From the NCBI RefSeq assembly GCF_001045455.1, contig NZ_LFNE01000001.1:372001-436000 (forward strand): DNA of 64,000 bases, written 5' to 3'. A program made the translations under genes and the position numbers. Shown one piece after another: positions 15,987 to 25,068 of this stretch; the first letter of the stretch is position 1, and each line of letters begins with the position of its first letter. Origin of the DNA: Chryseobacterium sp. FH2. GTDB lineage: Bacteria > Bacteroidota > Bacteroidia > Flavobacteriales > Weeksellaceae. Under the pieces are notes generated by a model that was not told the DNA's origin, made no database searches, and saw only the letters and a list, made by a program, of their open reading frames with translations.

Positions 15987-17198
15987 CTAAATAAATGATT
16001 TCAAATTTAAATCCTGTGCAATCAACCATGCTTCGCTCCAACACGCCTGAAAATTAAAACCTCCGGTCACCGCATCAATATTTAAGACTTCTCCGGCAAT
16101 GTAAAAATTAGGTAAAATTTTCGAAGACATATTTTTAAAGTTAATTTCCTTTAAATCAATACCTCCTGCAGTTACAAATTCATCTTTAAAAGTAGATTTC
16201 CCGGTTACGTGGAATTTCTTTTTACATAAACATTCAGTAATGGTCTGTATTTCTTTTCCTGAAACATTCGCAACCTGTTTATTTAAATCAACTTTTGAAA
16301 CTTCCAAAATTCTCTGCCAAAAACGATTCGTTATATCAAAAAGTTTCGATTGTCCAATGGTTTTTTTAGGATTTAGCTGCCTGAAATTTTGGAATATTTC
16401 TTCAGCCTCATCCATTGATTTTGAAATAAAATTTACTTCAACTTCGAAATTATATTTCATTTTAGCCAAATTCACCGCTTCCCAAGCCGAAATTTTCAAA
16501 ATTGCAGGTCCTGAAAGTCCCCAATGTGTTATTAAAAGTGGCCCGCTTTCCTTTGTTTTCAATGTTGGGATAGAGGTTTCTGCCATTTCAAAGCTTGTTC
16601 CGGCTAAATCTTTCAACAAATCATCTTTAATATTAAAGGTAAAAAGTGAAGGAACCAAATCAATGATTTTATGTCCTAAATTTTCAATGATTTTTAATGA
16701 TTTCGGAGAACTTCCCGTTGTATAAATTACAAAATCTGCTTCGAAATCTCCTAAAGTTGTTTTAATGACATATTTTTCATCTTGTTTTTCAATTTCTTTT
16801 ACAGAGCATTTTGTTTTTATTTCAACATTTTTTTGCTGGATTTCGTTCAAAAAAGTATTGATGATTGTTTGTGAAGAATTGCTTTCCGGAAAGATTCTGT
16901 TGTCATTTTCTATCTTCAACGAAACTTTTCGTTTATCAAACCAATCCATTGTATCGCCCGGCTGAAATTTGGTGAAAACACTTAATAATTCTTTGTTTCC
17001 ACGGGGATAAAACTGTACCAGTTCTCTTGGGTCAAAACAGGCATGAGTCACATTACATCTTCCGCCTCCCGAGATTTTAACTTTCTGAAGGACATCCGAA
17101 TTTTGCTCAAGAATAGTGATTCTATATTTCTTTCCGTCAAGATTTGATGCCGCGAAAAACCCTGCCGCACCACCTCCGATAATGATAATTTGCTTCAT
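15987..17198 (-). CDS. BaiN/HI0933-family NAD(P)/FAD-dependent oxidoreductase
   Basis: The start was set at 17198 (MKQIIIIGGGAAGFFAASNL), since the dinucleotide-binding strand begins there; an in-frame ATG lies 45 bp upstream. Family marks: GGGAAG FAD site, KVKISGGGRCNVTH, FYPRGNKELLSVF, the LLITHWGLSGPAILKIS segment, and C-terminal AGEVLNIDAVTGGFNFQACWSEAW. 403 aa, normal length. Members are flavoproteins of mostly unknown substrate (some act in bile-acid metabolism in gut bacteria); here a general reductase role is all that can be said. Confidence 0.88.
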   Translation of the reverse strand: MKQIIIIGGGAAGFFAASNLDGKKYRITILEQNSDVLQKVKISGGGRCNVTHACFDPRELVQFYPRGNKELLSVFTKFQPGDTMDWFDKRKVSLKIENDNRIFPESNSSQTIINTFLNEIQQKNVEIKTKCSVKEIEKQDEKYVIKTTLGDFEADFVIYTTGSSPKSLKIIENLGHKIIDLVPSLFTFNIKDDLLKDLAGTSFEMAETSIPTLKTKESGPLLITHWGLSGPAILKISAWEAVNLAKMKYNFEVEVNFISKSMDEAEEIFQNFRQLNPKKTIGQSKLFDITNRFWQRILEVSKVDLNKQVANVSGKEIQTITECLCKKKFHVTGKSTFKDEFVTAGGIDLKEINFKNMSSKILPNFYIAGEVLNIDAVTGGFNFQACWSEAWLIAQDLNLKSFI

Positions 17199-17311
17199 AA
17201 TTATTGTAATCTTATGCTCAAGATTATTTTTCCAAAAGTACAATTTTTATAAACCATCTTATTTGAGTAATTTTGAAGAATATAATTAATTATTCTAAAA
17301 CCGATATTTAA

Positions 17312-17803
17312 ATGATTTTTTACCATAAATTCGAAGTTCGTTGGAGTGATCTTGATGCCAACAAACATTTAGCAAATTCATCTTACGTACAATATTGTGC
17401 CCAAACCAGAATGGCTTTTATGAAGCAGGAAAAAATGGGTGTTACGCAGATGAGCCGATGGGGAATTGGCCCTGTTATCATGCATGAAAGATTTTCTTTT
17501 TTTAAGGAAATATTTGCAGACCAAACCGTGATTGTAAGTCTGGAAGTTGATGCCTGTGCAGAAGATTGTTCTATTTATCGTTTTGTACACAAATTTTATA
17601 CTCCTGAAGGAGAGCATTGCGCAACTTCTGAAGCTACAGGGGTTTGGATTGATACAATGTTGAGAAAAATGACGACTCCGCCGGATGATGTGGTAGAGGC
17701 CATCAATAAATACAAAACTCCGAATACAGTTGTTTTGACAAGAGAAGATTTTAAAAAGTTGCCTTTCCGTCCGGAAAATGTTGATCCATCCACATTTGCC
17801 TAA
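17312..17803 (+). CDS. Acyl-CoA thioesterase (4HBT, hotdog fold)
   Basis: 163 aa. The hotdog signature FYHKFEVRWSDLDANKHLAN contains the catalytic Asp in the D-x-N-x-H pattern of the 4-hydroxybenzoyl-CoA thioesterase type, followed by YVQYCAQTRMAFM and a second strand FVHKFYTPEGEHCATSEATGVWID. It probably hydrolyses acyl-CoA or acyl-ACP in the cytoplasm; acyl chain preference unknown. It stands 77 bp before thiL on the same strand. Confidence 0.88.
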   Translation: MIFYHKFEVRWSDLDANKHLANSSYVQYCAQTRMAFMKQEKMGVTQMSRWGIGPVIMHERFSFFKEIFADQTVIVSLEVDACAEDCSIYRFVHKFYTPEGEHCATSEATGVWIDTMLRKMTTPPDDVVEAINKYKTPNTVVLTREDFKKLPFRPENVDPSTFA

Positions 17804-17880
17804 AATGGTTTTAAGTTTAATGTTTTGAGTTTAAAAGCATTTACTTATTACCAATTACTCATTATTTATAATTAAAAGAT

Positions 17881-18942
17881 ATGTTTGAAGATAAAGAACC
17901 TGAATTAACGCCGATTTCAAAATTGGGCGAATTTGGACTAATTAAACACTTAACGGAATTTTTTCCTTTATCCAATGAATCTTCGGAGCTTGGGGTAGGA
18001 GACGATGCGGCAGTTATTAATCCTGAAAATAAAAGAGTTGTCCTTACAACGGATGTTTTGGCGGAAGGAGTTCATTTCAATTTAGGGTATGTTCCGTTGA
18101 AGCATTTGGGTTATAAAGCTGTTGTTGTGAATCTTAGTGATATTGCAGCAATGAATGCGGCCCCAACGCAGATTTTGGTTTCTTTGGCGGTTTCAAATCG
18201 TTTTCCGGTGGAAGCTTTAGAGGAAATTTATGCCGGAATTCAGGCTGCTTGTGGTCGTTATAAAGTGGATTTAATTGGTGGTGATACAACAAGTTCAAAC
18301 TCAGGTCTTGTGATGAGTATCACGGCTGTTGGAATTGAAAATGAAGAAAATATCGTAAAAAGAAGTACTGCAAAACCAAACGACTTACTTGTTGTGACAG
18401 GTGATTTGGGTGGAGCATACATGGGACTGCAAATTTTGGAAAGAGAGCATGCTGTTTTTTTAGCTGATCCAAATATGCAGCCTGAGATGGAAGGTTACGA
18501 CTATATCCTGGAAAGACAGTTGAAGCCTGAAGCAAGAACAGATGTGAAAGGAATTTTAAAACAATTGGATATTAAACCAACTTCTATGATTGATATTTCT
18601 GATGGTCTGGCTTCCGAAATTCTGCATCTTTCTGACCAGTCGAAAGTTGGTTTCAGATTGTATGAAGAGAAGGTTCCGATGGATAATCTGACGATTACAA
18701 CAGCAGATGAATTTAATTTAAATCCTGTTATGACGGCTTTAAGTGGTGGTGAAGATTACGAATTATTGTTTACGATTTCACCGAATGATTTTGATAAAAT
18801 TAAAAATCATCCGGATTTTACAATTATCGGACATGCTGTTGAAAAGGAAGAAGGAAATTTTATGGTGGCACGAGGCTCTAATCAATTGATTGCTTTAACG
18901 GCTCAGGGATGGGACGCTTTTTTAGGAAACCAACAAGGATGA
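17881..18942 (+). CDS. thiL: Thiamine-monophosphate kinase
   Basis: Phosphorylates thiamine monophosphate to thiamine pyrophosphate, the last step of cofactor synthesis. 353 aa with the family N-terminus SKLGEFGLIKHL, ELGVGDDAAVI (metal-binding acidic loop), TTDVLAEGVHFNLGY, NLSDIAAMNA, LIGGDTTSS, and MIDISDGLASEILHLS and ALSGGEDYELLFT at the ATP site. An AIR synthase-related fold. No other thi genes are nearby, so it sits apart from the pathway cluster. Confidence 0.95.
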   Translation: MFEDKEPELTPISKLGEFGLIKHLTEFFPLSNESSELGVGDDAAVINPENKRVVLTTDVLAEGVHFNLGYVPLKHLGYKAVVVNLSDIAAMNAAPTQILVSLAVSNRFPVEALEEIYAGIQAACGRYKVDLIGGDTTSSNSGLVMSITAVGIENEENIVKRSTAKPNDLLVVTGDLGGAYMGLQILEREHAVFLADPNMQPEMEGYDYILERQLKPEARTDVKGILKQLDIKPTSMIDISDGLASEILHLSDQSKVGFRLYEEKVPMDNLTITTADEFNLNPVMTALSGGEDYELLFTISPNDFDKIKNHPDFTIIGHAVEKEEGNFMVARGSNQLIALTAQGWDAFLGNQQG

Positions 18943-18960
18943 TTTTGATTAATTTTAAAT

Positions 18961-18992
18961 AAAAAAGCCAGCTCATTTGAGCTGGCTTTCAA
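18961..18992. terminator. Bidirectional terminator between thiL and pepT
   Basis: AAAGCCAGCTCA (18964-18975) pairs with TGAGCTGGCTTT (18978-18989). A runs precede and T residues follow, so it can serve both convergent genes. Confidence 0.85.
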
Positions 18993-19008
18993 TTTTATAT
19001 GCAAAACA

Positions 19009-20256
19009 TTACGCTTTCACAATATTAATAATCACCTCCGTTGCTTTCTCCATACTTTCCAATGCCACATACTCATAAGGTCCGTGGAAATTAATTCCTC
19101 CTGCGAAAATATTCGGGCAAGGTAATCCCATATAAGACAGCTGCGCACCGTCGGTTCCTCCTCTTATAGCCTTGATTTTAGGCTCAATCCCGGCTTCTTT
19201 CATCGCTTCTGCTGCAATATCGATGATGTGCATTTTTCCTTCAAACTGCTGCTTCATATTTCTGTATTGCTCTTTAATCTCAATTTCAGCCGTTCCAGCT
19301 CCGTGTTTTTGATTAAATTCAGCCACTTTTTCTTCCATGAATTTCTTTCTTGCTTCAAATTTATCAGCATCATGATCACGGATGATATATTGAAGTTTAG
19401 CCTCAGAAATATCAGCGTTTATATCCATTAAATGATAAAAGCCGTCAAACCCTTTCGTTGTAGCCGGAGTTTCATTGGCTGGAAGCATCTGGGTAAATTC
19501 AGAAGCTAATAAAGCTGCATTTACCATTTTTCCGTACGCATAACCAGGGTGAACGCTCAATCCGTGGATTTTCACGACGGCGCCTGCGGCATTGAAGTTC
19601 TCATATTCCAATTCTCCAACTTCACCACCATCCATTGTATAGGCAAATTCCGCCCCGAATTTAGCCACATCAAATTTGTGTGCGCCCCTTCCGATTTCTT
19701 CATCAGGCGTAAAGCCAATTGCAATTCTTCCGTGTTTGATTTCCGGATGAGCGATTAGATATTCTGCTGCTGTTACAATTTCTGCACAACCTGCTTTGTC
19801 ATCGGCTCCAAGAAGTGTGTTTCCGTCAGTTGTAATTAAAGTCTGACCGATATATTTTTTTAAACTTTCAAATTTTGAAGGAGATAATGTAAATTCTGTG
19901 GTCTGATTTAAAACCAAATCACTTCCGTCATAATTTTCCCAAACCTGTGGTTTTACATTTTCCCCACTGAAATCCGGTGACGTGTCATAATGTGAAATAA
20001 ATCCAATCGTTGGTTTGTCATCGTTTTCAAGATTTGAGGGAACGTAGCCCATGATGTAACCGTTGTCATCAATCGATACATTTTCAAGACCTATCGTTTT
20101 CAATTCTTCAACGATATAATTGGCGATATCCCACTGTCTTTCTGTCGAAGGGGTAGTTTCGCTTTCCGCGTCGCTCGTTGAATAGATTTTTACATAATTG
20201 ATAAAACGGTTCAGTAACTTTTCTTTCCACAATTGGCTGAATTCTATTGCACTCAT
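19009..20256 (-). CDS. pepT: Peptidase T (tripeptidase)
   Basis: Zinc aminotripeptidase of the M20 family that removes the N-terminal residue from tripeptides; cytoplasmic. 415 aa, normal length. Metal and catalytic elements: FISHYDTSPDFSG (His ligand and catalytic Asp), TLLGADDKAG (bridging Asp), FTPDEEIGRGAHKFD (general-base Glu and ligand Glu), YTMDGGEVGELEYENFNAA, the dimerisation-domain SVHPGYAYGKMVNA, and INFHGPYEYV with the last His ligand. Confidence 0.95.
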   Translation of the reverse strand: MSAIEFSQLWKEKLLNRFINYVKIYSTSDAESETTPSTERQWDIANYIVEELKTIGLENVSIDDNGYIMGYVPSNLENDDKPTIGFISHYDTSPDFSGENVKPQVWENYDGSDLVLNQTTEFTLSPSKFESLKKYIGQTLITTDGNTLLGADDKAGCAEIVTAAEYLIAHPEIKHGRIAIGFTPDEEIGRGAHKFDVAKFGAEFAYTMDGGEVGELEYENFNAAGAVVKIHGLSVHPGYAYGKMVNAALLASEFTQMLPANETPATTKGFDGFYHLMDINADISEAKLQYIIRDHDADKFEARKKFMEEKVAEFNQKHGAGTAEIEIKEQYRNMKQQFEGKMHIIDIAAEAMKEAGIEPKIKAIRGGTDGAQLSYMGLPCPNIFAGGINFHGPYEYVALESMEKATEVIINIVKA

Positions 20257-20376
20257 TATTCATATAAATTTTAACAAAGTTAACAAATTTGATACTGAGA
20301 ATAATTTATTTGCAATTGAATTAAATCATTAAAATTTCAAATGACAGTATAACTGAAGATCAAATAAAGTAGTTTT

Positions 20377-20595
20377 TTAAACCGCATAAACCGCTTTATT
20401 CTGAAAAACATTCATAACGGCAATTTTATTATTGGCTGTATTGTAGGCAATTTCTACAGTAAAACATGAAAGTTCATAAAGAACATACTTTAAAGTATCT
20501 ATTGTCCTTTCGTTCATTACACGTCCATTATTTACAACCATATTGCATTGGGCCTGATCCGTCAAATTCTTGAAATCGTAGTAAGAAATATTCAT
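20377..20595 (-). CDS. Small hypothetical protein (72 aa)
   Basis: The start was set at 20595 (MNISYYDFKNLTDQAQ); the in-frame extension upstream is Lys/Ile-rich and looks non-coding. The product is soluble with an alternating pattern: CNMVVNNGRVMNERTIDTL, KYVLYELSCFTVEIAYN, then KIAVMNVFQNKAVY. This looks like a two-layer alpha/beta domain, and I have a weak memory of similar 70-aa proteins in other flavobacteria. Monocistronic, with unknown function. Confidence 0.6.
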   Translation of the reverse strand: MNISYYDFKNLTDQAQCNMVVNNGRVMNERTIDTLKYVLYELSCFTVEIAYNTANNKIAVMNVFQNKAVYAV

Positions 20596-20967
20596 AGCTG
20601 TAATTTTTATTAGTTTAATTGTCTTATTACTTATATACAATTTGTTTACCAATTTGCTTAGATAAAATACCACATTTTCAATTTATTTTATTTAAATAGA
20701 GTGATTAATGACAAATTATAATGATGGTGATTGATTTTTTGATTTTTACTTAAATTTTTAAATGATAATTTCATCTTTCACAATGTTGGGTTTTTAATGT
20801 GTTTCTGTGAAATCATTCTTAATGAATGCTTTATTTGTAAATGAATATTAAGTATTGAAATTATAAATTGAATATAAAATGTTGGAAATCAAAATAATGT
20901 TAGCTTTGTCTTCATTATATCTAAACTTATTTAGTTTTATTATATTTGAGAAAATCAAAACGTAAAA
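20596..20967. other. AT-rich intergenic region with HMG-CoA lyase promoter box
   Basis: About 370 bp of very AT-rich sequence between the divergent 72-aa gene and the HMG-CoA lyase gene. TATATTTG at 20941-20948 matches the -7 box and would give a leader of about 14 nt for the gene at 20968; no good -33 box is placed before it. No small gene or RNA was recognised. Confidence 0.45.
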
Positions 20968-21816
20968 ATGTTTCTTACTGAATGTCCACGTGATGCAATG
21001 CAGGGTTGGGGAGAATTTATCCCTACCGATAAAAAAATAGATTATATCAACTCTTTGATGGATGTTGGTTTTGATGTATTGGATTGTCTGAGTTTTGTGT
21101 CTCCAAAAGCGATTCCACAGATGGCTGATTCTGCTGAGGTTGCCGAAAATATAGATAAATCACTTTCCAATACAAAGGTTTCTGCGATTATCGGAAATTA
21201 CAGGGGTGCCGAAAAAGCACTACAGCATCAGTCGGTAGATATTCTAGGGTTTCCATTTTCTATTTCCGAAACTTTTCAGCACAGGAATACCAATAAAAGT
21301 CAGGAAGAAGCTTTTGAAGAAATCATCAAAATGCTTGAACTGGTAAAAACTGAAGGGAAACAATTAAATATCTATTTTTCAATGGCTTTCGGGAACCCTT
21401 ACGGGGAAATGTGGAAATGGGAAGATGTAGAGTTTTGGGCTCAAAGATTTTCGGAAATCGGAGTTAAAGATATCTTGCTTTCTGATACTACAGGAGTTGC
21501 AACACCGGAAACAATTGCCCTTTTATTCGATAAAATACCTTCAAAATATCCTGAGATTAATTTCGGAGGTCATTTTCATAACCGTTATGAAGATTCTTAT
21601 TCTAAATTAAAAGCTGCTTATGATCAGGGTTGCAGAAGATTTGACAGTGCAATCAAAGGAATCGGCGGCTGTCCGATGGCAAAAGATGATTTGGTGGGGA
21701 ATATGCCGACAGAGCAGGTTATCAACTTCATGAGCGTAGAAAAAGTAGATCACAAATTGAATTTATTAAACTTCGAAAGTTCTTACAACAAAGCGAAAGA
21801 TATTTTTCATTTTTAA
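20968..21816 (+). CDS. Hydroxymethylglutaryl-CoA lyase
   Basis: Cleaves 3-hydroxy-3-methylglutaryl-CoA to acetyl-CoA and acetoacetate, the last step of leucine catabolism; TIM-barrel of the HMGL-like family. Visible: TECPRDAMQGWGEFIPT (family TERDGLQ-like opening with the catalytic Arg and Asp), FVSPKAIPQMAD, SMAFGNPYGE, LLSDTTGVATPE, GGHFHNRY (metal-ligand His pair), and GIGGCPMAKDDLVGNMPTE, which holds the flexible-loop catalytic Cys. 282 aa. Standalone; other Leu-degradation genes are not in view. Confidence 0.9.
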   Translation: MFLTECPRDAMQGWGEFIPTDKKIDYINSLMDVGFDVLDCLSFVSPKAIPQMADSAEVAENIDKSLSNTKVSAIIGNYRGAEKALQHQSVDILGFPFSISETFQHRNTNKSQEEAFEEIIKMLELVKTEGKQLNIYFSMAFGNPYGEMWKWEDVEFWAQRFSEIGVKDILLSDTTGVATPETIALLFDKIPSKYPEINFGGHFHNRYEDSYSKLKAAYDQGCRRFDSAIKGIGGCPMAKDDLVGNMPTEQVINFMSVEKVDHKLNLLNFESSYNKAKDIFHF

Positions 21817-21839
21817 TAATATAAAACAGTAAGTGATTC

Positions 21840-22592
21840 CTATCTTGCGGAATCACTTATTGCTTCTACTGCTGGTTCTTTTTCATCATTTCCTTCTTCA
21901 TAATCACCTTGATTTTTCATGTCATCAAGTTCTTGTTTAGAATATTGGTGATATTCTTCAAATTTTTTTATCTTACTATTATAAACAAGTGCAATTTTTC
22001 TGTAATTATTAAACTTTACAATTAATCCGTCTTCTGGTGATGGCTGTAGATCTGTATTTTCCATGAAAATTTTACTTCCTTTTGTAAAGCTATTAATAAT
22101 AGGGAGCTCTCCATCATATTCCTGCCAATGTAAAAGATCACCGCTACTGGAAATGACGTAAATGGCACTGCTTTTAAAGTCATTTTTCTCTAAAATAAAA
22201 GCCATGTCTTTGCCATCGTGTTCTGTTTTTCCGGTGAAGTTTCCAAAAGCGTAAACATTTTTTGCCCTGTCTTTGATTCTCGTGAAATAATAGTAAGCTT
22301 CTCCGTCTTTTGGCTGGTAGTAATTATTATCAATGAAGATTTTGACTATAGCCTTTTTGTAGTTTTCAGGAATATCATCATATTCACTTACCCGAAAAGT
22401 TGTATTTTTCCAATAATCATACTCATCTTGAGTGGCAAATGCATCTCCCGAGGATACTTCTAAAGTATAGTTTTGTTGCTGAGATTTCTTTTTATACGCA
22501 TAAAAGCTTAATCCTAAACATAGGATTAATACAATTATTGAGATTAAAATAATGATCTTTTTTCTGTTTGGTTTCTTTTTTTCCGGTTCCAT
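21840..22592 (-). CDS. Membrane-anchored hypothetical protein
   Basis: 250 aa. A Lys-rich N-terminus (MEPEKKKPNRKK) precedes one hydrophobic helix (IIILISIIVLILCLGLSFYAY), giving an N-in, periplasm-facing topology. The outer part is beta-rich with Tyr and Trp residues (WKNTTFRVSEYDDIPENY, YYYFTRIKDRAKNVYAFGNFTG, FILEKNDF, LLHWQEYDGELP) and ends in an acidic tail. I do not recognise the family. Its 5' end overlaps the untranslated upstream part of the rhodanese gene on the other strand. Confidence 0.6.
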   Translation of the reverse strand: MEPEKKKPNRKKIIILISIIVLILCLGLSFYAYKKKSQQQNYTLEVSSGDAFATQDEYDYWKNTTFRVSEYDDIPENYKKAIVKIFIDNNYYQPKDGEAYYYFTRIKDRAKNVYAFGNFTGKTEHDGKDMAFILEKNDFKSSAIYVISSSGDLLHWQEYDGELPIINSFTKGSKIFMENTDLQPSPEDGLIVKFNNYRKIALVYNSKIKKFEEYHQYSKQELDDMKNQGDYEEGNDEKEPAVEAISDSAR

Positions 22593-22687
22593 TTGTGTTT
22601 TTGTTTAATTTTATGCAAATTAAAAATTTTTTAATAAACAAAGCTGATTTTCATAAGCTTAAATTAATTTCAACTAAAAATAACATT

Positions 22688-23524
22688 ATGTCACCAATAA
22701 TTTCCGCGTCTGAATTAAGAAATCTGTCAGGCGAAAATCTTATTATTCTCGATGCAAGAGCAGGAAAAGATGCTTATCAAAATTATCTGAACCAACATAT
22801 CAAAGGAGCTCGATTTATCGATTTAGATAACGATTTAGCTGATATTGGAGAAGATGCAGCTTTTGGTGGAAGACATCCGCTTCCGACTATTGAAAAATTT
22901 GCACAAACACTTTCCGGTCTTGGAATTTCGGAAGATTCTCATGTTGTTGTCTATGACGATAAAAATGGGTCTAACGCAGCAGCAAGAGCTTGGTGGATGC
23001 TTAAATCTTTTGGTTTAAAAAATGTTCAGGTTTTAGACGGTGGATTTCAAAATGCAGGAAGAGAAAGCTTGGAATTTACATCAGATGAAGAAACTTTTAA
23101 AAAGGCTGATTTAATTAAAAAGGTTCATTGGATTCTTCCGATTTCGACTCTGGAAAATGTTGAAAATGAATTAATAAACAATTCCTCAACAGTAATTGAC
23201 GTAAGAGATGCCTACCGCTATAAAGGAGAGTCTGAACCCATCGATTTGGTTGCGGGACATATTCCTGGTGCTATCAATATTCCTTTTTCTGAAAATATTG
23301 ACGAAAACGGAAATTTTCTAAAGCCTGAAATATTAAAAGAAAAATATTCAGAACTTCTGAAAGATAAATCTCAGGGGTTAATCATTCACTGTGGTTCGGG
23401 AGTGACGGCTTGTCATACCATTTTGGCTTTGGATTATGCAGGGTTCCCAATTCCTAACTTATATGTGGGCTCATGGAGTGAATGGAGCAGAAGAGAAGGA
23501 AAAGAAATTGCAAAAGAAATTTAA
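22688..23524 (+). CDS. sseA: Thiosulfate/3-mercaptopyruvate sulfurtransferase (tandem rhodanese)
   Basis: The start was set at 22688 (MSPIISASELRNLSGENLI); the upstream in-frame Phe-rich extension does not resemble the family. Two rhodanese domains: an inactive N-terminal one (LIILDARAGKDAYQNYLNQHIKGARF, SHVVVYDDKNGSNAAARAWW) and a catalytic C-terminal one (TVIDVRDAYRYKGE, AGHIPGAINIPF, HCGSGVTACHTILAL with Cys of CGSGVTA). The CGSGVTA loop suits 3-mercaptopyruvate, while thiosulfate enzymes tend to have CRKGVT; this preference is family knowledge and was not tested here. Confidence 0.88.
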   Translation: MSPIISASELRNLSGENLIILDARAGKDAYQNYLNQHIKGARFIDLDNDLADIGEDAAFGGRHPLPTIEKFAQTLSGLGISEDSHVVVYDDKNGSNAAARAWWMLKSFGLKNVQVLDGGFQNAGRESLEFTSDEETFKKADLIKKVHWILPISTLENVENELINNSSTVIDVRDAYRYKGESEPIDLVAGHIPGAINIPFSENIDENGNFLKPEILKEKYSELLKDKSQGLIIHCGSGVTACHTILALDYAGFPIPNLYVGSWSEWSRREGKEIAKEI

Positions 23525-23541
23525 ACATTAATTGCTCTGTT

Positions 23542-23576
23542 TGTCATTTCGACGAAAGAAGAATCTGTTTAGATCC
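23542..23576 (+). repeat. TGTCATT-type intergenic repeat
   Basis: TGTCATTTCGACGAAAGAAG followed by AATCTGTTTAGATCC. Related to the segments at 15931-15977 and 60342-60374 in its TGTCATT start and GAATCT end. Probably a degenerate copy of a dispersed flavobacterial intergenic repeat. Confidence 0.5.
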
Positions 23577-23618
23577 TTTTCTGTTTTCGCTCTGCTCTAA
23601 ATGAACTAGTTTCAAGTA

Positions 23619-23660
23619 AAAAATAAAAGGCTGCCAAAATTGACAGCCAGTTTTATTTTT
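23619..23660. terminator. Bidirectional terminator between sseA and the SufT-like gene
   Basis: GGCTGCCAA (23629-23637) pairs with TTGACAGCC (23640-23648) with one mismatch. AAAATAAAA lies on the left and TTTTATTTTT on the right, so it works in both directions. Confidence 0.8.
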
Positions 23661-23670
23661 AATTTGAATT

Positions 23671-23997
23671 TTAAAGCATTCCTAATTCAAATTTAGCTTC
23701 TTCACTCATCATATCCTTGTTCCAGCTAGGCTCAAATGTAAGCTCTAAATCGACACTTTTTACGTGTTCTACCTCTCCTACTTTGTCTTTTACCTCTTGC
23801 GGAAGTGTTTCTGCAACAGGGCAGTTAGGAGTCGTAAGTGTCATTATGATTTTAACATCCGCATCGTCAGAAATCTGAACATCATAAACTAACCCCAATT
23901 CGTAGATGTCTACCGGAATTTCAGGGTCATATACGCTTTTTAGAACCTTGATGATTTCTTCACCGATGTCGGCAATCTGATCGTCTGTAAATTTCAT
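23671..23997 (-). CDS. SufT-like MIP18/DUF59 iron-sulfur assembly protein
   Basis: 108-aa DUF59 protein involved in Fe-S cluster maturation. Typical features: EEIIKVLKSVYDPEIPVDIYELGLVYDV, then the invariant MTLTTPNCPVAETLP loop with its Cys (near residue 63) and VKSVDLELTFEPSW. In Bacteroidota, proteins of this type usually sit in or near suf operons and are named SufT-like; here it is 35 kb from the suf cluster, ahead of the exonuclease gene, whose stop is separated from it by 3 bp, suggesting cotranscription. Confidence 0.85.
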   Translation of the reverse strand: MKFTDDQIADIGEEIIKVLKSVYDPEIPVDIYELGLVYDVQISDDADVKIIMTLTTPNCPVAETLPQEVKDKVGEVEHVKSVDLELTFEPSWNKDMMSEEAKFELGML

Positions 23998-24000
23998 TTT

Positions 24001-24705
24001 TTAATCTAAATTGATATATCTTTTCAACAAATCTTCCTGACGCATTCGCCGGAAAATATTTGCCAAAGTTAAGACATCTTTTTCACAATAGTCAACTATT
24101 CTTTGCAAGTCTTTTTCTATGTAATAGATTGATGAAACCATTGAGCCGTCGATATCGTCTTTCGGGGTAGGGATTCCGAAAAGATGAGCCAGTAATTCTA
24201 AAGAAACGAAACTTTTGTAATCTCCAAATTTCCACAACTCCATCGTATCGATATGCGGAATCTCCCAGGGCTTTTTTCCAAACATCTGGAATGGAGCAGG
24301 AGGCATCATTCCATTGATTAAGAATCTTCGGGCAATCCAGGGAAAATCAAACTCCTTCCCGTTGTGAGCACAAAGAATAACATCACGAAGTCTCGGGCTG
24401 TTAAAAATTTCACCAAATTCCTGCAGCATTTTCTTTTCATCATCATCAGCAAAACTTTTGATTTTCAGCGTATCATTTTTTTCGACCATTCCTATCGTGA
24501 TGCAGATTATTTTTCCGAATTCAGCCATAATTCCGGCTCTTTCATGATAAAACTCTTCTGCGGAAATATCGTCCTTTCTTTGGAACCTTGTTTTTTTATC
24601 CCAAAGAATTTGCTCTGTTTCGGATAATTCATCCCAAACTCCCGATCCAGGAACGGTCTCAATATCAATGAATAAAATTCGTTCTAAAGGAATATTTTGT
24701 ATCAT
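24001..24705 (-). CDS. DEDDy 3'-5' exonuclease (predicted, PolB-exo-like)
   Basis: 234-aa RNase H-fold exonuclease. Exo I: LFIDIETVPGSG (Asp and Glu metal ligands). Exo II: ILCAHNGKEFDFPWIARR (Asp). Exo III: IVDYCEKDVLTLANIF, with the Y-x-x-x-D pattern that makes it DEDDy. The region MAEFGKIICITIG is typical of this predicted 3'-5' exonuclease group related to the DNA polymerase B proofreading domain. Substrate (DNA or RNA) is unknown. It is part of a minus-strand run with csaA and the HExxH gene. Confidence 0.85.
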   Translation of the reverse strand: MIQNIPLERILFIDIETVPGSGVWDELSETEQILWDKKTRFQRKDDISAEEFYHERAGIMAEFGKIICITIGMVEKNDTLKIKSFADDDEKKMLQEFGEIFNSPRLRDVILCAHNGKEFDFPWIARRFLINGMMPPAPFQMFGKKPWEIPHIDTMELWKFGDYKSFVSLELLAHLFGIPTPKDDIDGSMVSSIYYIEKDLQRIVDYCEKDVLTLANIFRRMRQEDLLKRYINLD

Positions 24706-24720
24706 GTATTTTATAATTTT

Positions 24721-25068
24721 TTAACCAACCTGCATTCCATTTTTTGTTGGCAATGAAGGAGTTAAAAGTGTAACGTCCTTTTTGTCTTCACTGTACAGTC
24801 CCAACACTAAACATTCACTGAAAAAATTAGCAATTTGTTTTTTTGGAAAATTAATGACAGCCAGGATCTGCTTTCCGATTAATTCTTCTTTCCTATACAA
24901 TGAAGTGATTTGCGCAGATGATTTTTTAATACCTAAATCGCCAAAGTCTATTTCTAATTGATAAGAAGGATTTCTGGCTTTTTCAAAATCATTTACGGAA
25001 ATGATTGTTCCGCTTCGGATGTCTATTTTTTCAAAATCTGCCCAAGAAATTTCTGGTTTTATATTCAT
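24721..25068 (-). CDS. csaA: tRNA-binding, CsaA-like protein
   Basis: 115-aa OB-fold protein of the tRNA_bind (EMAP/Trbp111) family. FEKIDIRSGTIISVNDFEKARNPSYQLEIDFGDLG is the classical opening; IKKSSAQITSLYRKEELIGKQILAVINFPKK and SECLVLGLYSED follow. CsaA acts as a tRNA-binding chaperone or secretion helper in Bacillus; the role in Bacteroidota is not established. Its start overlaps the stop of the preceding gene by ATGA. Confidence 0.9.
   Translation of the reverse strand: MNIKPEISWADFEKIDIRSGTIISVNDFEKARNPSYQLEIDFGDLGIKKSSAQITSLYRKEELIGKQILAVINFPKKQIANFFSECLVLGLYSEDKKDVTLLTPSLPTKNGMQVG

Noticed and set aside
18961-18992. Palindrome GCCAGCTC/GAGCTGGC as an operator
   Set aside because: Its position between convergent genes with A and T flanks fits a terminator.
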